Part shown: positions 28,154 to 37,335 of the stretch, piece by piece | Numbering within the stretch: the stretch's first letter is position 1 | Layout: every line of letters starts with the position of its first letter | Source: Streptococcus respiraculi | Lineage (GTDB): Bacteria; Bacillota; Bacilli; Lactobacillales; Streptococcaceae | DNA length: 64,000 bases | Assembly (NCBI RefSeq): GCF_003595525.1 | Contig: NZ_CP022680.1 | Span: 522,001 to 586,000 of the forward strand | Reading direction: 5' to 3' | Made by a program: the position numbers and the translations under genes | The notes under the pieces: generated by a model | The model's database searches: none | What the model was told of the DNA's origin: nothing | Seen by the model: only the letters and a program-made list of their open reading frames with translations

Positions 28154-30235
28154 ATGGCACGCGAATTTTCATTAGAAAAAACTCGTAATATTGGTATCAT
28201 GGCCCACGTCGATGCCGGTAAAACAACAACAACTGAGCGTATTCTTTACTACACTGGTAAAATTCACAAAATCGGTGAAACACACGAAGGTGCTTCTCAA
28301 ATGGACTGGATGGAGCAAGAGCAAGAACGTGGTATCACCATCACATCTGCTGCGACAACTGCACAATGGAACAACCACCGCGTAAATATCATCGACACAC
28401 CAGGACACGTGGACTTCACTATCGAAGTACAACGCTCTCTTCGTGTATTGGATGGTGCGGTAACCGTTCTTGACTCACAATCAGGAGTTGAGCCGCAAAC
28501 TGAAACAGTTTGGCGCCAAGCAACTGAGTACGGAGTTCCTCGTATCGTATTTGCTAACAAAATGGATAAAATCGGTGCAGACTTCCTTTACTCAGTAAGC
28601 ACACTTCATGAGCGCTTGCAAGCAAATGCTCACCCAATTCAATTGCCAATCGGTGCAGAAGATGATTTCCGTGGTATCATCGACTTGATTAAGATGAAAG
28701 CTGAAATCTACACAAATGACCTTGGTACAGACATTCTTGAAGAAGATATTCCAGCTGAATACCTTGACCAAGCTCAAGAATACCGTGAAAAATTGGTAGA
28801 AGCAGTTGCTGAAACAGATGAAGATTTGATGATGAAATACCTTGAGGGTGAAGAAATCACAAATGAAGAATTGAAAGCAGCAATCCGTAAAGCAACCATC
28901 AACGTTGAATTCTTCCCAGTATTGTGTGGTTCTGCCTTCAAAAACAAAGGTGTTCAATTGATGCTTGATGCGGTTATCGACTATCTTCCAAGTCCAGTTG
29001 ATATTCCAGCAATCAAAGGTATCAACCCAGATACAGATGCTGAAGAAGAGCGTCCAGCTTCAGATGAAGAGCCGTTTGCAGCCCTTGCCTTCAAGATCAT
29101 GACTGACCCATTCGTAGGTCGTTTGACATTCTTCCGTGTGTACTCAGGTGTTCTTAACTCAGGTTCATATGTTATGAATACTTCTAAAGGCAAACGTGAG
29201 CGTATCGGACGTATCCTTCAAATGCACGCAAACAGCCGTCAAGAAATTGAAACTGTTTACTCAGGTGATATTGCTGCTGCCGTTGGTTTGAAAGATACAA
29301 CAACTGGTGATTCATTGACAGACGAAAAAGCAAAAGTTATCCTTGAATCAATCAACGTTCCAGAACCAGTTATCCAATTGATGGTTGAGCCAAAATCTAA
29401 GGCAGACCAAGACAAGATGGGTATTGCCCTTTCTAAATTGGCTGAAGAAGATCCGACATTCCGTGTTGAAACAAACGTTGAAACTGGTGAAACAGTCATC
29501 TCTGGTATGGGCGAGCTTCACTTGGATGTCCTTGTTGACCGTATGCGTCGTGAGTTCAAAGTTGAAGCAAACGTAGGTGCTCCTCAAGTATCTTACCGTG
29601 AAACATTCCGTGCTTCAACACAAGCTCGTGGATTCTTCAAACGTCAATCAGGTGGTAAAGGTCAGTTCGGTGATGTATGGATTGAATTTACTCCAAACGA
29701 AGAAGGAAAAGGATTCGAGTTTGAAAATGCAATCGTCGGTGGTGTGGTTCCACGTGAATTTATCCCAGCGGTTGAAAAAGGTTTGGTTGAGTCTATGGCA
29801 AATGGTGTTCTTGCTGGATACCCAATCGTTGACGTAAAAGCAAAACTTTACGACGGTTCATACCACGATGTCGACTCATCTGAAACTGCCTTTAAAGTTG
29901 CGGCCTCTCTTGCCCTTAAAGAAGCAGCAAAATCTGCACAACCAGTTATCCTTGAGCCAATGATGCTTGTAACGATTACTGCACCAGAAGACAACCTTGG
30001 TGACGTTATGGGACACGTAACAGCTCGTCGTGGACGTGTAGACGGTATGGAAGCTCGTGGTAACACACAAATCGTTCGTGCTTACGTGCCACTTGCTGAA
30101 ATGTTCGGTTATGCAACTGTTCTTCGTTCAGCAACACAAGGACGCGGTACTTTCATGATGGTATTTGACCACTACGAAGATGTACCTAAGTCAGTACAAG
30201 ACGAAATCATCAAGAAAAACGGCGGTAACGCTTAA
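28154..30235 (+). CDS. fusA: Elongation factor G
   Basis: This 693-residue translational GTPase moves tRNAs and mRNA through the ribosome and, with RRF, recycles ribosomes. The G motifs are AHVDAGKTT (G1), DTPGHVDF (G3) and NKMD (G4). Domains IV and V are complete ([32 protein letters not shown]). The start follows AGGAG at normal distance. It is physically detached from rpsG by a terminator and seems to have its own promoter. Confidence 0.98.
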   Translation: MAREFSLEKTRNIGIMAHVDAGKTTTTERILYYTGKIHKIGETHEGASQMDWMEQEQERGITITSAATTAQWNNHRVNIIDTPGHVDFTIEVQRSLRVLDGAVTVLDSQSGVEPQTETVWRQATEYGVPRIVFANKMDKIGADFLYSVSTLHERLQANAHPIQLPIGAEDDFRGIIDLIKMKAEIYTNDLGTDILEEDIPAEYLDQAQEYREKLVEAVAETDEDLMMKYLEGEEITNEELKAAIRKATINVEFFPVLCGSAFKNKGVQLMLDAVIDYLPSPVDIPAIKGINPDTDAEEERPASDEEPFAALAFKIMTDPFVGRLTFFRVYSGVLNSGSYVMNTSKGKRERIGRILQMHANSRQEIETVYSGDIAAAVGLKDTTTGDSLTDEKAKVILESINVPEPVIQLMVEPKSKADQDKMGIALSKLAEEDPTFRVETNVETGETVISGMGELHLDVLVDRMRREFKVEANVGAPQVSYRETFRASTQARGFFKRQSGGKGQFGDVWIEFTPNEEGKGFEFENAIVGGVVPREFIPAVEKGLVESMANGVLAGYPIVDVKAKLYDGSYHDVDSSETAFKVAASLALKEAAKSAQPVILEPMMLVTITAPEDNLGDVMGHVTARRGRVDGMEARGNTQIVRAYVPLAEMFGYATVLRSATQGRGTFMMVFDHYEDVPKSVQDEIIKKNGGNA

Positions 30236-30245
30236 TTAAAATGTA

Positions 30246-30281
30246 AAGGATAGGAGGGATTTTCCCGCCTATCCTTGTTTT
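30246..30281 (+). terminator. Terminator after fusA
   Basis: AAGGATAGG-A-GGG and CCC-G-CCTATCCTT pair around ATTTT with one A-G mismatch; TGTTTTG follows. Confidence 0.8.
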
Positions 30282-30368
30282 GTAATAGAAAGCGAGTTTA
30301 TGGAAAAAGGGCACGCCGTCAACTGTAGTGGGTGACTGATAGCCTAATACTCATTGAAATTCAAAAAT

Positions 30369-30523
30369 AACCAACTTATCCACCATTGATAACCTAAAAA
30401 CATATAAAGTGATTACATTGACAAGGTTAAGATAGTGACTGGGTCGGGTTAAAAATACAGTAAGCCGAATGTGTTTAAACATAGGATGCTTTTGCAGTAG
30501 CGGTATTATAGGAGTGGGACTCA
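30369..30523 (+). repeat. Dispersed intergenic repeat C, copy 1
   Basis: From AACCAACTTATC to GGAGTGGGACTCA this segment matches the minus strand of 60948-61064. Shared blocks in order are AACCAACTTATC, ACATTGACAA, AATACAGTA, CAGTAG and GGAGTG(G/A)GACTCA. Two insertions of about 17 and 30 bases are present here and absent in the other copy. No ORF. Confidence 0.65.
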
Positions 30524-30562
30524 ATCGTGATTTCGTGGAAATCGATTAACCTCACTCCGTTC

Positions 30563-30750
30563 TTTCTAGGTTCAGGCGAATATAATCCACTGGATTATCC
30601 TCGCTTTCGAATTTCTAGGCTCGGGCTAAAATAATCCACTGGATTTATCCTCGCTTTCGAATTTCTAAGCTCGGGCTAAAATAATCCACTGGATTATCCT
30701 CGCTTTCGAATTTCTAAGCTCGGGCTAAAATAATCCACTGGATTATTTTA
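30563..30750. repeat. Four imperfect tandem copies of a ~49-bp unit
   Basis: Units start at 30563, 30612, 30662 and 30711 and are 49, 50, 49 and about 40 (truncated) bases long. Each contains TTTCTA(G/A)G, TAATCCACTGGATTA-type palindrome and CTCGCTTTCGAA. No spacers of unrelated sequence lie between them, so this is not a CRISPR array. Confidence 0.9.
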
Positions 30751-30861
30751 CTCCCACCTCGCAAGTTGACTAGCTTCCACAATTGAGAATTGTGGAAGGT
30801 TGGAAATAGAACGAGCGCAGCTAGCCCCTTGCAATTGGGAATTGTGCAAGGTTAGAAATAA

Positions 30862-30887
30862 GGCTAGCGAAGAAATGTTCGCTAGCC
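30862..30887. other. Perfect hairpin within repeat B
   Basis: GGCTAGCGAA and TTCGCTAGCC pair perfectly around a 6-base loop. A second perfect hairpin, CTTCCACAATT-GAG-AATTGTGGAAG, lies at 30774-30798. Confidence 0.7.
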
Positions 30888-30995
30888 TCTTCTAATAGAA
30901 CGCTGATTTATCAACATTTTACAAACCAGACAATTCCTGCGTCAAACTATTAAAGCTATAAAAGTAGCAAGGCTGACCACTTTTGTCTCAGCCTC

Positions 30996-31323
30996 AAATA
31001 ACGGAAATTTTGAGACCCGAGACTCAACATTTAACAATGGAACTCCGAAGGAAGGTTGCTTGCGTTAAGCACTATCTAATAAAGTATCGAAAAATGCGAA
31101 TGGTGATGGTAATAGAGTATAAGTACAAGAGAAGACGAAATTTGTCTTCCCTTTTTATCTCTCTTGAATTCTAGGAGGCAAGCTAGAACCCAGATCGTTT
31201 TACTGTTCAAAGCTAGGAAGAGGCGTTTCTTGCAGAGGCAAATGGGGAAATAAGCAGCTAATCTGTTGACTAATAAGAAAACTTCTATTCGTAGATTGTG
31301 TGTTTATAAAGAGTTTTAGGTGT
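30996..31323. other. Gene-free stretch after repeat B
   Basis: No convincing gene. A terminator-like hairpin (GAAGAC, 7 bases, GTCTTC, then CCTTTTT) lies at 31131-31156 on the plus strand. A 63-codon open frame at 30983-31174 has no recognisable features. Confidence 0.4.
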
Positions 31324-31353
31324 AAAAAATCGTCAACCAAGAGGGCTGACGAT
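31324..31353 (-). terminator. Terminator of the racemase/opine dehydrogenase operon
   Basis: On the minus strand AATCGTCA pairs with TGACGATT around the loop and a T run follows. Confidence 0.85.
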
Positions 31354-31359
31354 TGTTCA

Positions 31360-32127
31360 TTATAAATAGCCGTAGTAGGGGCGCTGTACTAGACTTTGAT
31401 GAAGCCAGTTAATAAGCGTAATAAAGTCAAAAACAGGAAGTCCGACACGGGATTGGATTTTTGCAGCGTATGGAGGAAGATCGCTACATTCGAGTAGAAT
31501 AGCTCCGATTTCAGGATGTTTTTCCAGTAGTTTTTCAACTATATCAGCCAAGTCGTTTCCTAATTTTTCGTGTTCCAGATGTGTCTTGTTCCAGCGAATA
31601 GGGGCAAAACTTTCTAAACTACCGATTTCTTTTACAATACAGTCATCAATAGTAGTGTTGGCTTTTTGGAAAAAGTCACGATTAGCTCCTTCGCCATCAG
31701 CTACCAAAACGGCAATTTTTTGATCAGCTTTTAATCCCATCTTAATAAGAGGAATTTGGAGGACGCTAGAAAGATAGACTGGAATGGATACGGCATGTTT
31801 AATTTCTTCTTGGAAATGATTGAAATAACCGCAAGCACCGATGATGGCTCGAACGCCTTTCTTCTCTAATCGTTGGGCAGCTTCAATAATCACTGGTAAA
31901 ATTTCAGCTTTTCCTTGGAAAAGGTCCTCAATTTCAATATCGATAACTTCGTATAGAACTGGAAAGTTAAAGGTTGTTGCGTTGACGACATTACCAGGCA
32001 TTTTGACATAGTCGAAATCAATGGCAATGATACCAAGAGCGATTCCTGCAACAGGTGTCGGTATAACGTGATGGGTTCGCTCTATTTTTTGTGGATTATC
32101 TAGATATGTATAGTGGTGTTGGCTCAT
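31360..32127 (-). CDS. Aspartate/glutamate racemase family protein
   Basis: This is a 255-residue protein of the Asp/Glu/hydantoin racemase fold. The two cysteines expected of cofactor-independent racemases sit in IGACGYF and LLECSDLPPYA. The start is ATG 32127, one base after the stop of the upstream gene; an in-frame ATG at 32160 would overlap it. The substrate is unknown: the family includes aspartate and glutamate racemases, maleate isomerases and hydantoin racemases. Coupling to an opine dehydrogenase suggests a joint pathway. Confidence 0.8.
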   Translation of the reverse strand: MSQHHYTYLDNPQKIERTHHVIPTPVAGIALGIIAIDFDYVKMPGNVVNATTFNFPVLYEVIDIEIEDLFQGKAEILPVIIEAAQRLEKKGVRAIIGACGYFNHFQEEIKHAVSIPVYLSSVLQIPLIKMGLKADQKIAVLVADGEGANRDFFQKANTTIDDCIVKEIGSLESFAPIRWNKTHLEHEKLGNDLADIVEKLLEKHPEIGAILLECSDLPPYAAKIQSRVGLPVFDFITLINWLHQSLVQRPYYGYL

Positions 32128-32128
32128 T

Positions 32129-33358
32129 TTAGTTAGCCTTTCTAAAGTTCCCATTTTCAAGATAGTCTAGTATCTCTTCAGAAGAAAGATGTGCCAAATC
32201 AAGGTCATTCAGGGTTAGTCCTGTATCGTAGAAATCTTGTCCTGTCATCACAGAACCAAGAGTAATCATACTGTCGATAACCGGAGTTGCAACACCATAT
32301 TTTTTCCCTAATTCATGATAGAGATGGCAGCCAACAGGAATATCTTCTGTGATGTAACGGTCGTGGATGCTAAATGGCCCCGTACCATAAGCCATAGGAA
32401 ATTGCTCTTCAAATGGAACAATGCAGTCATCCCCCATATACTCAGGGCCTAAGATACTGGTACGTGATAAAAAGTTTTTCTTAGGATAGCGTTGCAAGTC
32501 CACACCGATTTTCTCGGCTAATGTAACTTGTTCCAGATAAAATGCGTATTGGACCTCGGCGACAGATTCACTATAAGCATGAGAGTAGATAGAATAAGAA
32601 TATTTATCATTGCCTCCAAAGATTCGTCCCCAGTTTTCCATTACGCTGGCACCTAAGATTGTTCCTGGTACATGGAGGACAGGGTTGACATTGCTAAAAC
32701 CGATGTCAAGAACCGTTTTCCCACCAGTTGCTCCTTGGCCATTAGTGATAGCATCGAAGCTGCCAATAGCTTTAGAACTCTCCAAAAAAGTGTCTTGGTC
32801 AGTACTTGGAAGGCTAGCCCCACGCAGGGTAATTGCTCGGTATTTTAGTTCAATTTTTGGTGTCAAAACGCCGCCCTCTTTAATGATACGAGAGCCGTAT
32901 GGGGCACTAGACCAGCCACCGACAATGATGTCTTTTTGGCAGTTTAACTCGCGCATTTTTTTCCGCAATTTGAGACTGCCAAAGTTGTCAGGTATGATGT
33001 GGACAATCATACCATCTTCCAGAACAGGAACTAATTTTTCAAAAAAAGTATCGTGAGCGACAGATGGAACGGTTACGAGGACAAGGCGAGTTCCTCTTAC
33101 TGCCTCAGCAATATCTGTTGTTACGAGGTCGAAATGAGCTTTTCCGCTTCGTTCAAAAGCAAAAAGGTTATTTTGTCCTGTTTGAGCAATCGTAACTCCT
33201 GTTTTTTCAACATCTTTGAGAGTGATTGGGGCAAATTCTGGTAATTCATAAAGGTGAACGGTATTGCCTGCGAGAACAGAATCCGCTGCAACGGCTTTTC
33301 CGACTGCTCCGGCTCCTAATACTGCAATGGGGTGGTTTTTCAATTCTTGAATATCCAT
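32129..33358 (-). CDS. NAD/NADP octopine/nopaline (opine) dehydrogenase family protein
   Basis: This is a 409-residue two-domain dehydrogenase. The N-terminal Rossmann fold starts IAVLGAGAVGKAVAAD (GxGxxG). The C-terminal part fits the octopine dehydrogenase domain, with NVNPVLHVPGTIL supplying the conserved His and a long helical region after it. Opine dehydrogenases reductively join an amino acid to an alpha-keto acid, or do the reverse. It is first in a two-gene operon with a racemase; AAGGAG precedes its ATG. No transporter or regulator is adjacent, so substrate and direction are not deducible. Confidence 0.82.
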   Translation of the reverse strand: MDIQELKNHPIAVLGAGAVGKAVAADSVLAGNTVHLYELPEFAPITLKDVEKTGVTIAQTGQNNLFAFERSGKAHFDLVTTDIAEAVRGTRLVLVTVPSVAHDTFFEKLVPVLEDGMIVHIIPDNFGSLKLRKKMRELNCQKDIIVGGWSSAPYGSRIIKEGGVLTPKIELKYRAITLRGASLPSTDQDTFLESSKAIGSFDAITNGQGATGGKTVLDIGFSNVNPVLHVPGTILGASVMENWGRIFGGNDKYSYSIYSHAYSESVAEVQYAFYLEQVTLAEKIGVDLQRYPKKNFLSRTSILGPEYMGDDCIVPFEEQFPMAYGTGPFSIHDRYITEDIPVGCHLYHELGKKYGVATPVIDSMITLGSVMTGQDFYDTGLTLNDLDLAHLSSEEILDYLENGNFRKAN

Positions 33359-33494
33359 ATTTGTCTCCTTATAAGATATGTTTTCCTTTATTTTATCATA
33401 ATTTTAAAATGGAGTAGTTTGTATTTTTTTATCAAGGTCATAGGAAATAACTATCAAGGCTTGTTAAAATTTCTTTCTGAAAAAAGAAAATCAT

Positions 33495-33523
33495 TTGCAA
33501 TTTTATCAAGTTCATTATATAAT
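33495..33523 (+). promoter_or_regulatory. gap promoter
   Basis: TTGCAA (33495-33500), 17 bases, TATAAT (33518-33523). The leader contains a perfect hairpin TTAAAAGGC-TT-GCCTTTTAA at 33578-33597, followed by GGAGG before the start. Confidence 0.85.
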
Positions 33524-33635
33524 AGTAATGTTGAAAGATAGCTTGGATATTTGCAAGTTAAAATTTTCACATAAGGATTAAAAGGCTTGCCTTTTAAAAT
33601 AAAAGAACTCGATTTTCATAAGGAGGAAATCATTC

Positions 33636-34646
33636 ATGGTAGTTAAAGTTGGTATTAACGGTTTTGGACGTATCGGACGTCTTGCATTCCGTCGCATCCA
33701 AAATGTAGAAGGTGTTGAAGTAACTCGCATCAATGACCTTACAGATCCAGCAATGCTTGCACACTTGTTGAAATACGACACAACTCAAGGTCGTTTCGAC
33801 GGTACTGTTGAAGTAAAAGATGGTGGATTCGAAGTTAACGGTAAATTCGTTAAAGTTTCTGCAGAACGCGAACCAGGCAACATTGACTGGGCTGCTGACG
33901 GTGTAGAAATCGTTCTTGAAGCTACAGGATTCTTCACTTCTAAAGAAAAAGCTGAACAACACATCCACGCAAACGGTGCTAAAAAAGTTGTAATCACTGC
34001 ACCTGGTGGAAATGATGTTAAAACAATCGTTTTCAACACTAACCACGACATTCTTGATGGAACTGAAACAGTTATCTCAGGTGCTTCATGTACTACAAAC
34101 TGCTTGGCTCCAATGGCAAAAGCGCTTCATGACAACTTCGGTATCGTTGAAGGTTTGATGACTACAATCCACGGTTACACTGGTGACCAAATGGTTCTTG
34201 ACGGACCACACCGTGGTGGTGACCTTCGTCGTGCTCGTGCTGCTGCAGCAAACATCGTTCCTAACTCAACTGGTGCTGCTAAAGCAATTGGTCTTGTAAT
34301 TCCAGAATTGAACGGTAAATTGGATGGAGCTGCACAACGTGTTCCTGTTCCAACTGGATCAGTTACTGAATTGGTAGCGGTTCTTGATAAGAACGTTACA
34401 GCTGACGAAGTAAATGCTGCAATGAAAGCTGCTTCAAACGAGTCTTACGGTTACACTGAAGATGCAATCGTTTCTTCAGATATCGTAGGTATCTCATTTG
34501 GTTCATTGTTCGACGCAACTCAAACTAAAGTTCTTGATGTTGACGGCAAGCAATTGGTGAAAGTTGTTTCTTGGTATGATAACGAAATGTCTTACACTTC
34601 ACAACTTGTTCGTACTCTTGAATACTTTGCAAAAATCGCAAAATAA
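33636..34646 (+). CDS. gap: Glyceraldehyde-3-phosphate dehydrogenase (NAD, phosphorylating)
   Basis: This 336-residue glycolytic enzyme oxidises glyceraldehyde 3-phosphate to 1,3-bisphosphoglycerate. The NAD-binding start is [14 protein letters not shown] and the catalytic cysteine is Cys152 in [25 protein letters not shown] is conserved. Codon use is strongly biased to a few codons (GTT, GCT, GGT, AAC), as expected for a very highly expressed gene. It has its own promoter and terminator upstream of pgk. In streptococci the protein is also found at the cell surface; nothing here encodes secretion. Confidence 0.98.
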   Translation: MVVKVGINGFGRIGRLAFRRIQNVEGVEVTRINDLTDPAMLAHLLKYDTTQGRFDGTVEVKDGGFEVNGKFVKVSAEREPGNIDWAADGVEIVLEATGFFTSKEKAEQHIHANGAKKVVITAPGGNDVKTIVFNTNHDILDGTETVISGASCTTNCLAPMAKALHDNFGIVEGLMTTIHGYTGDQMVLDGPHRGGDLRRARAAAANIVPNSTGAAKAIGLVIPELNGKLDGAAQRVPVPTGSVTELVAVLDKNVTADEVNAAMKAASNESYGYTEDAIVSSDIVGISFGSLFDATQTKVLDVDGKQLVKVVSWYDNEMSYTSQLVRTLEYFAKIAK

Positions 34647-34653
34647 TAAGCTG

Positions 34654-34683
34654 AAAGGCGAGGTCGTTTGACCTTGCTTTTTT
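34654..34683 (+). terminator. Terminator after gap
   Basis: AAAGGCGAGGTC and GACCTTGCTTT pair with wobbles around GTTT, then T run. Confidence 0.82.
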
Positions 34684-34746
34684 GTTGGTGAATTGTCTGT
34701 CTTCGGTGAGAATTTTTGTGAAATCTTTCCCATAATTTCCAAAATA

Positions 34747-34755
34747 TGGTATAAT
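34747..34755 (+). promoter_or_regulatory. pgk promoter (extended -10)
   Basis: TGGTATAAT with perfect -10 TATAAT at 34750-34755. No good -35 is visible. Confidence 0.7.
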
Positions 34756-34792
34756 GAGAGGGTATAAAATAAAGAATAGGAGTTTTTGTAAA

Positions 34793-35992
34793 ATGGCAAA
34801 ACTTACTGTAAAAGACGTTGACTTGAAAGGCAAGAAAGTCCTTGTTCGTGTTGACTTTAATGTGCCTTTGAAAGATGGCGTGATTACAAATGATAACCGC
34901 ATTTCAGCGGCGCTTCCAACAATCAAGTACATTCTTGAGCAAGGTGGTCGTGCAGTGCTCTTCTCTCACCTTGGTCGTGTGAAAGAAGAAGCGGATAAAG
35001 AAGGAAAATCTCTTGCGCCAGTTGCTGCTAACTTGGCAGAAAAATTGGGTCAAGATGTGGTCTTCATTCCGGGAGCAACTCGTGGTGCAGAACTTGAAGC
35101 AGCAATCAACGCTCTTGAAGATGGACAAGTTCTTTTGGTTGAAAACACTCGTTTTGAAGATGTGGACGGCAAGAAAGAGTCTAAAAATGATGCAGAACTT
35201 GGTCAATATTGGGCTTCTCTTGGAGATGGCATTTTTGTCAATGACGCATTTGGTACAGCTCACCGTGCGCACGCTTCAAACGTAGGTATCTCAGCAAATG
35301 TTGAAAAAGCAGTTGCTGGTTTCCTTCTTGAAAATGAAATTGCTTATATCCAAGAAGCGGTTGAAAACCCAGTTCGTCCATTTGTTGCGATTCTTGGTGG
35401 TTCAAAAGTTTCTGATAAGATTGGTGTAATCGAAAACCTTCTTGAAAAAGCAGATAAAGTCCTTATCGGTGGAGGTATGACCTACACATTCTACAAAGCA
35501 CAAGGTATTGAAATCGGAAACTCACTTGTAGAAGAAGATAAGCTCGACGTAGCGAAAGCTCTTCTTGAAAAAGCAAATGGGAAATTAATCTTGCCAGTTG
35601 ACTCTAAAGAAGCAAATGCTTTTGCTGACTACACAGAAGTCCGTGATACAGATGCTGAAGCAGTTTCTGAAGGCTTCCTTGGTCTTGACATCGGTCCAAA
35701 ATCAATTGCTAAATTTGACGAAGCTCTTACAGGTGCGAAAACAGTTGTTTGGAACGGACCTATGGGTGTCTTTGAAAATCCTGACTTCCAAGCTGGAACA
35801 ATCGGTGTGATGGATGCGATTGTCAAACAACCAGAAGTGAAATCAATCATCGGTGGTGGTGACTCAGCAGCAGCAGCCATCAACCTTGGCCGTGCAGATA
35901 AATTCTCATGGATTTCTACAGGTGGTGGAGCATCAATGGAGTTGTTAGAAGGTAAAGTATTACCAGGATTGGCAGCATTGACAGAAAAATAA
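34793..35992 (+). CDS. pgk: Phosphoglycerate kinase
   Basis: This 399-residue enzyme transfers phosphate from 1,3-bisphosphoglycerate to [14 protein letters not shown] near residue 22, the substrate His/Arg segment FSHLGRV, and the C-terminal nucleotide-binding GGGDSAAAA are present. The start ATG 34793 gives the standard [16 protein letters not shown]; the open frame upstream to 34754 adds unrelated residues. The last residues are [13 protein letters not shown]. This end is mirrored by a decayed copy just downstream. Confidence 0.97.
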   Translation: MAKLTVKDVDLKGKKVLVRVDFNVPLKDGVITNDNRISAALPTIKYILEQGGRAVLFSHLGRVKEEADKEGKSLAPVAANLAEKLGQDVVFIPGATRGAELEAAINALEDGQVLLVENTRFEDVDGKKESKNDAELGQYWASLGDGIFVNDAFGTAHRAHASNVGISANVEKAVAGFLLENEIAYIQEAVENPVRPFVAILGGSKVSDKIGVIENLLEKADKVLIGGGMTYTFYKAQGIEIGNSLVEEDKLDVAKALLEKANGKLILPVDSKEANAFADYTEVRDTDAEAVSEGFLGLDIGPKSIAKFDEALTGAKTVVWNGPMGVFENPDFQAGTIGVMDAIVKQPEVKSIIGGGDSAAAAINLGRADKFSWISTGGGASMELLEGKVLPGLAALTEK

Positions 35993-36006
35993 TCTTCTCA
36001 TGATTT

Positions 36007-36048
36007 GAAGGCTAGAAAAGGTGTCGATGGGCACCTTTTCTAGCCTTC
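36007..36048 (+). terminator. Terminator after pgk
   Basis: GAAGGCTAGAAAAGGTG pairs with its complement CACCTTTTCTAGCCTTC, a long perfect stem. Confidence 0.85.
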
Positions 36049-36073
36049 TAGAGTTTTTGAGAAGCTTAGCGAA

Positions 36074-36187
36074 CGAGAGAATCTAGCAAGGTATAAAGTA
36101 TTGTCAGGGTTGGCTGCATCGGCAGAAAATAATTCATCTAAAATAATGAAGATTAGAAAAAAGGCGCATCGAAGGCGTCTTTTCCTA
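36074..36187 (+). pseudogene. Decayed duplicate of the pgk 3' end and its terminator
   Basis: Read from 36080 the sequence gives NLARYKVLSGLAASAEN, which parallels the pgk end [17 protein letters not shown] residue for residue. What follows (TGAAGATTAGAAAA, then a hairpin with CATCGAAGG in its loop, then TCTTTTCCTA) also parallels the pgk terminator region (TTTGAAGGCTAGAAAA, TCGATGGG, CCTTTTCTA). The copy has diverged visibly and has lost the stop at the original position. It is not a functional gene. Confidence 0.8.
36157..36183 (+). terminator. Terminator in the duplicated pgk segment
   Basis: AAAAGGCGC and GCGTCTTTT pair (one wobble) around a 7-base loop. Confidence 0.65.
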
Positions 36188-36332
36188 TGTTTTGTCGGGT
36201 TTTGTAATGGGCGGTAGCTTTAGATAATGAGTGCGAATGGCAGTAGCTCTCCCTTTAACATCATCAGCTTGGTAATTTAATGGTATAATAATAAGGAATA
36301 GATTTGTCGTTGATGAGAGGAAGTAGGCTTGT

Positions 36333-36848
36333 ATGTTTAAAAAATATCGATTTAATCCCAAGCAGTTTAAGTTGGGCATGCGGACTTTGAAGTCAGGAGT
36401 AGCGGTTTTTTTTGTGATTTTACTCTTTGGCTTTTTTAGTCGTCAGGGTGCGCAGATTGCAGCACTGACAGCTGTTTTCAGTCTGCGTGAGGATTTTGAT
36501 AAGAGTGTGCATTTTGGTGCTTCGCGGATTCTTGGGAACTCCATCGGTGGTCTCTATGCGCTAATCTTTTTCATTTTAAATCAATGGTTTCGCGAGCATT
36601 TCTTAGTCACGCTAATGGTGGTTCCGATTTGTGTCATGTTAACGATTATGACCAATGTGGCCATGAATAATAAGCCGGGGATTATCGGTGGGGTGGCAGC
36701 TCTATTGATTATTACCCTGTCTATTCCGTCTGGAAATGCGATTCAGTATGTTTTTATCCGTGTGTTTGAAACCTTTGTCGGAGTATTTGTGGCAATTTTG
36801 GTAAATTCGGACATTGATAAAATAAAAAAACGGTTACAAAACGAATGA
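36333..36848 (+). CDS. Aromatic acid exporter-like (FUSC/DUF939) membrane protein
   Basis: This is a 171-residue membrane protein with four to five hydrophobic segments, including SGVAVFFVILLFGFF, ILGNSIGGLYALIFFIL and VVPICVMLTIMTNVAM. The pattern and the position before glnR fit the DUF939/aromatic acid exporter family 1 N-terminal domain; the C-terminal cytoplasmic domain of longer members is absent. Transport of aromatic acids is a family label and has not been shown for this group. Confidence 0.75.
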   Translation: MFKKYRFNPKQFKLGMRTLKSGVAVFFVILLFGFFSRQGAQIAALTAVFSLREDFDKSVHFGASRILGNSIGGLYALIFFILNQWFREHFLVTLMVVPICVMLTIMTNVAMNNKPGIIGGVAALLIITLSIPSGNAIQYVFIRVFETFVGVFVAILVNSDIDKIKKRLQNE

Positions 36849-36865
36849 TGTCAGAAAAACTTACA
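36849..36865 (+). promoter_or_regulatory. GlnR operator
   Basis: TGTCA, seven bases, TTACA: an exact match to the GlnR consensus TGTNA-N7-TNACA, ending eight bases before the -35. Confidence 0.93.
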
Positions 36866-36872
36866 TAAAATA

Positions 36873-36901
36873 TTGACGAATGAGTAAATTTCTCCTATAA
36901 T
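36873..36901 (+). promoter_or_regulatory. glnRA promoter
   Basis: TTGACG (36873-36878), 17 bases, TATAAT (36896-36901). Confidence 0.9.
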
Positions 36902-36923
36902 GGTAGGCAGAAAGGAGCTTATC

Positions 36924-37283
36924 ATGAGAGAGAAAGAATTTCGTAGATCTTTAGCAGTTTTTCCGATTGGTAGTGTGATGAAGTTGACAGATTTGACCGC
37001 CCGTCAGATTCGCTATTATGAAGAGCAAGGCTTACTCCATCCATACCGCAATGAAGGCAATCGTAGACTCTATTCGCTTAATGATATGGACCAGTTACTA
37101 GAAATCAAGGATTTTCTAAACGAGGGGCTCAATATCGCGGCGATTAAGAAAGAGTATGCCAATCGTCAGGCTAGACCTCAGAAAGAGGCTGAAAGTTTGA
37201 CGGATGAAGATGTACGCCGTATTCTCCGTGATGAACTTCGCAATCAAGGGCGCTTTTCTAACCCTACCAGTATTTTTCGTTAA
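36924..37283 (+). CDS. glnR: MerR-family nitrogen regulator GlnR
   Basis: This is a 119-residue MerR-type repressor of nitrogen assimilation genes. The winged helix-turn-helix (KLTDLTARQIRYYEEQGLLHPYRNEGNRRLYS) is followed by a short dimer helix and a C-terminal tail ending GRFSNPTSIFR, the segment that senses feedback-inhibited glutamine synthetase. ATG 36924 follows AAAGGAG; the frame back to 36900 lies in the promoter. The operator upstream shows autoregulation of the glnRA operon. Confidence 0.95.
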   Translation: MREKEFRRSLAVFPIGSVMKLTDLTARQIRYYEEQGLLHPYRNEGNRRLYSLNDMDQLLEIKDFLNEGLNIAAIKKEYANRQARPQKEAESLTDEDVRRILRDELRNQGRFSNPTSIFR

Positions 37284-37335
37284 CCGTCCATACATGGACA
37301 GAGATGTATATTTGAAGAATTAAAGGAGACCATTT

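Larger units (their letters stand above)
30511..30995 (-). repeat. BOX-like modular intergenic repeat, copy B (four internal units)
   Basis: On the minus strand this begins GAGGCTGAGACAAAAG and ends CCCACTCC, the same as copy A at 25137-25359. It differs by expansion of two internal modules: the 49-bp unit at 30563-30750, and a second module with an AATTG-hairpin and GCTAGC motifs (about 30781-30888). Confidence 0.75.

Noticed and set aside
30563..30750. Tandem 49-bp repeats as a CRISPR array
   Set aside because: Units follow each other directly without unique spacers and carry imperfect copies; no cas genes are near. They are internal units of a modular intergenic repeat.
30983..31174. 63-codon open frame downstream of fusA as a gene
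   Set aside because: No ribosome-binding site, no recognisable domain, and it begins inside repeat B.
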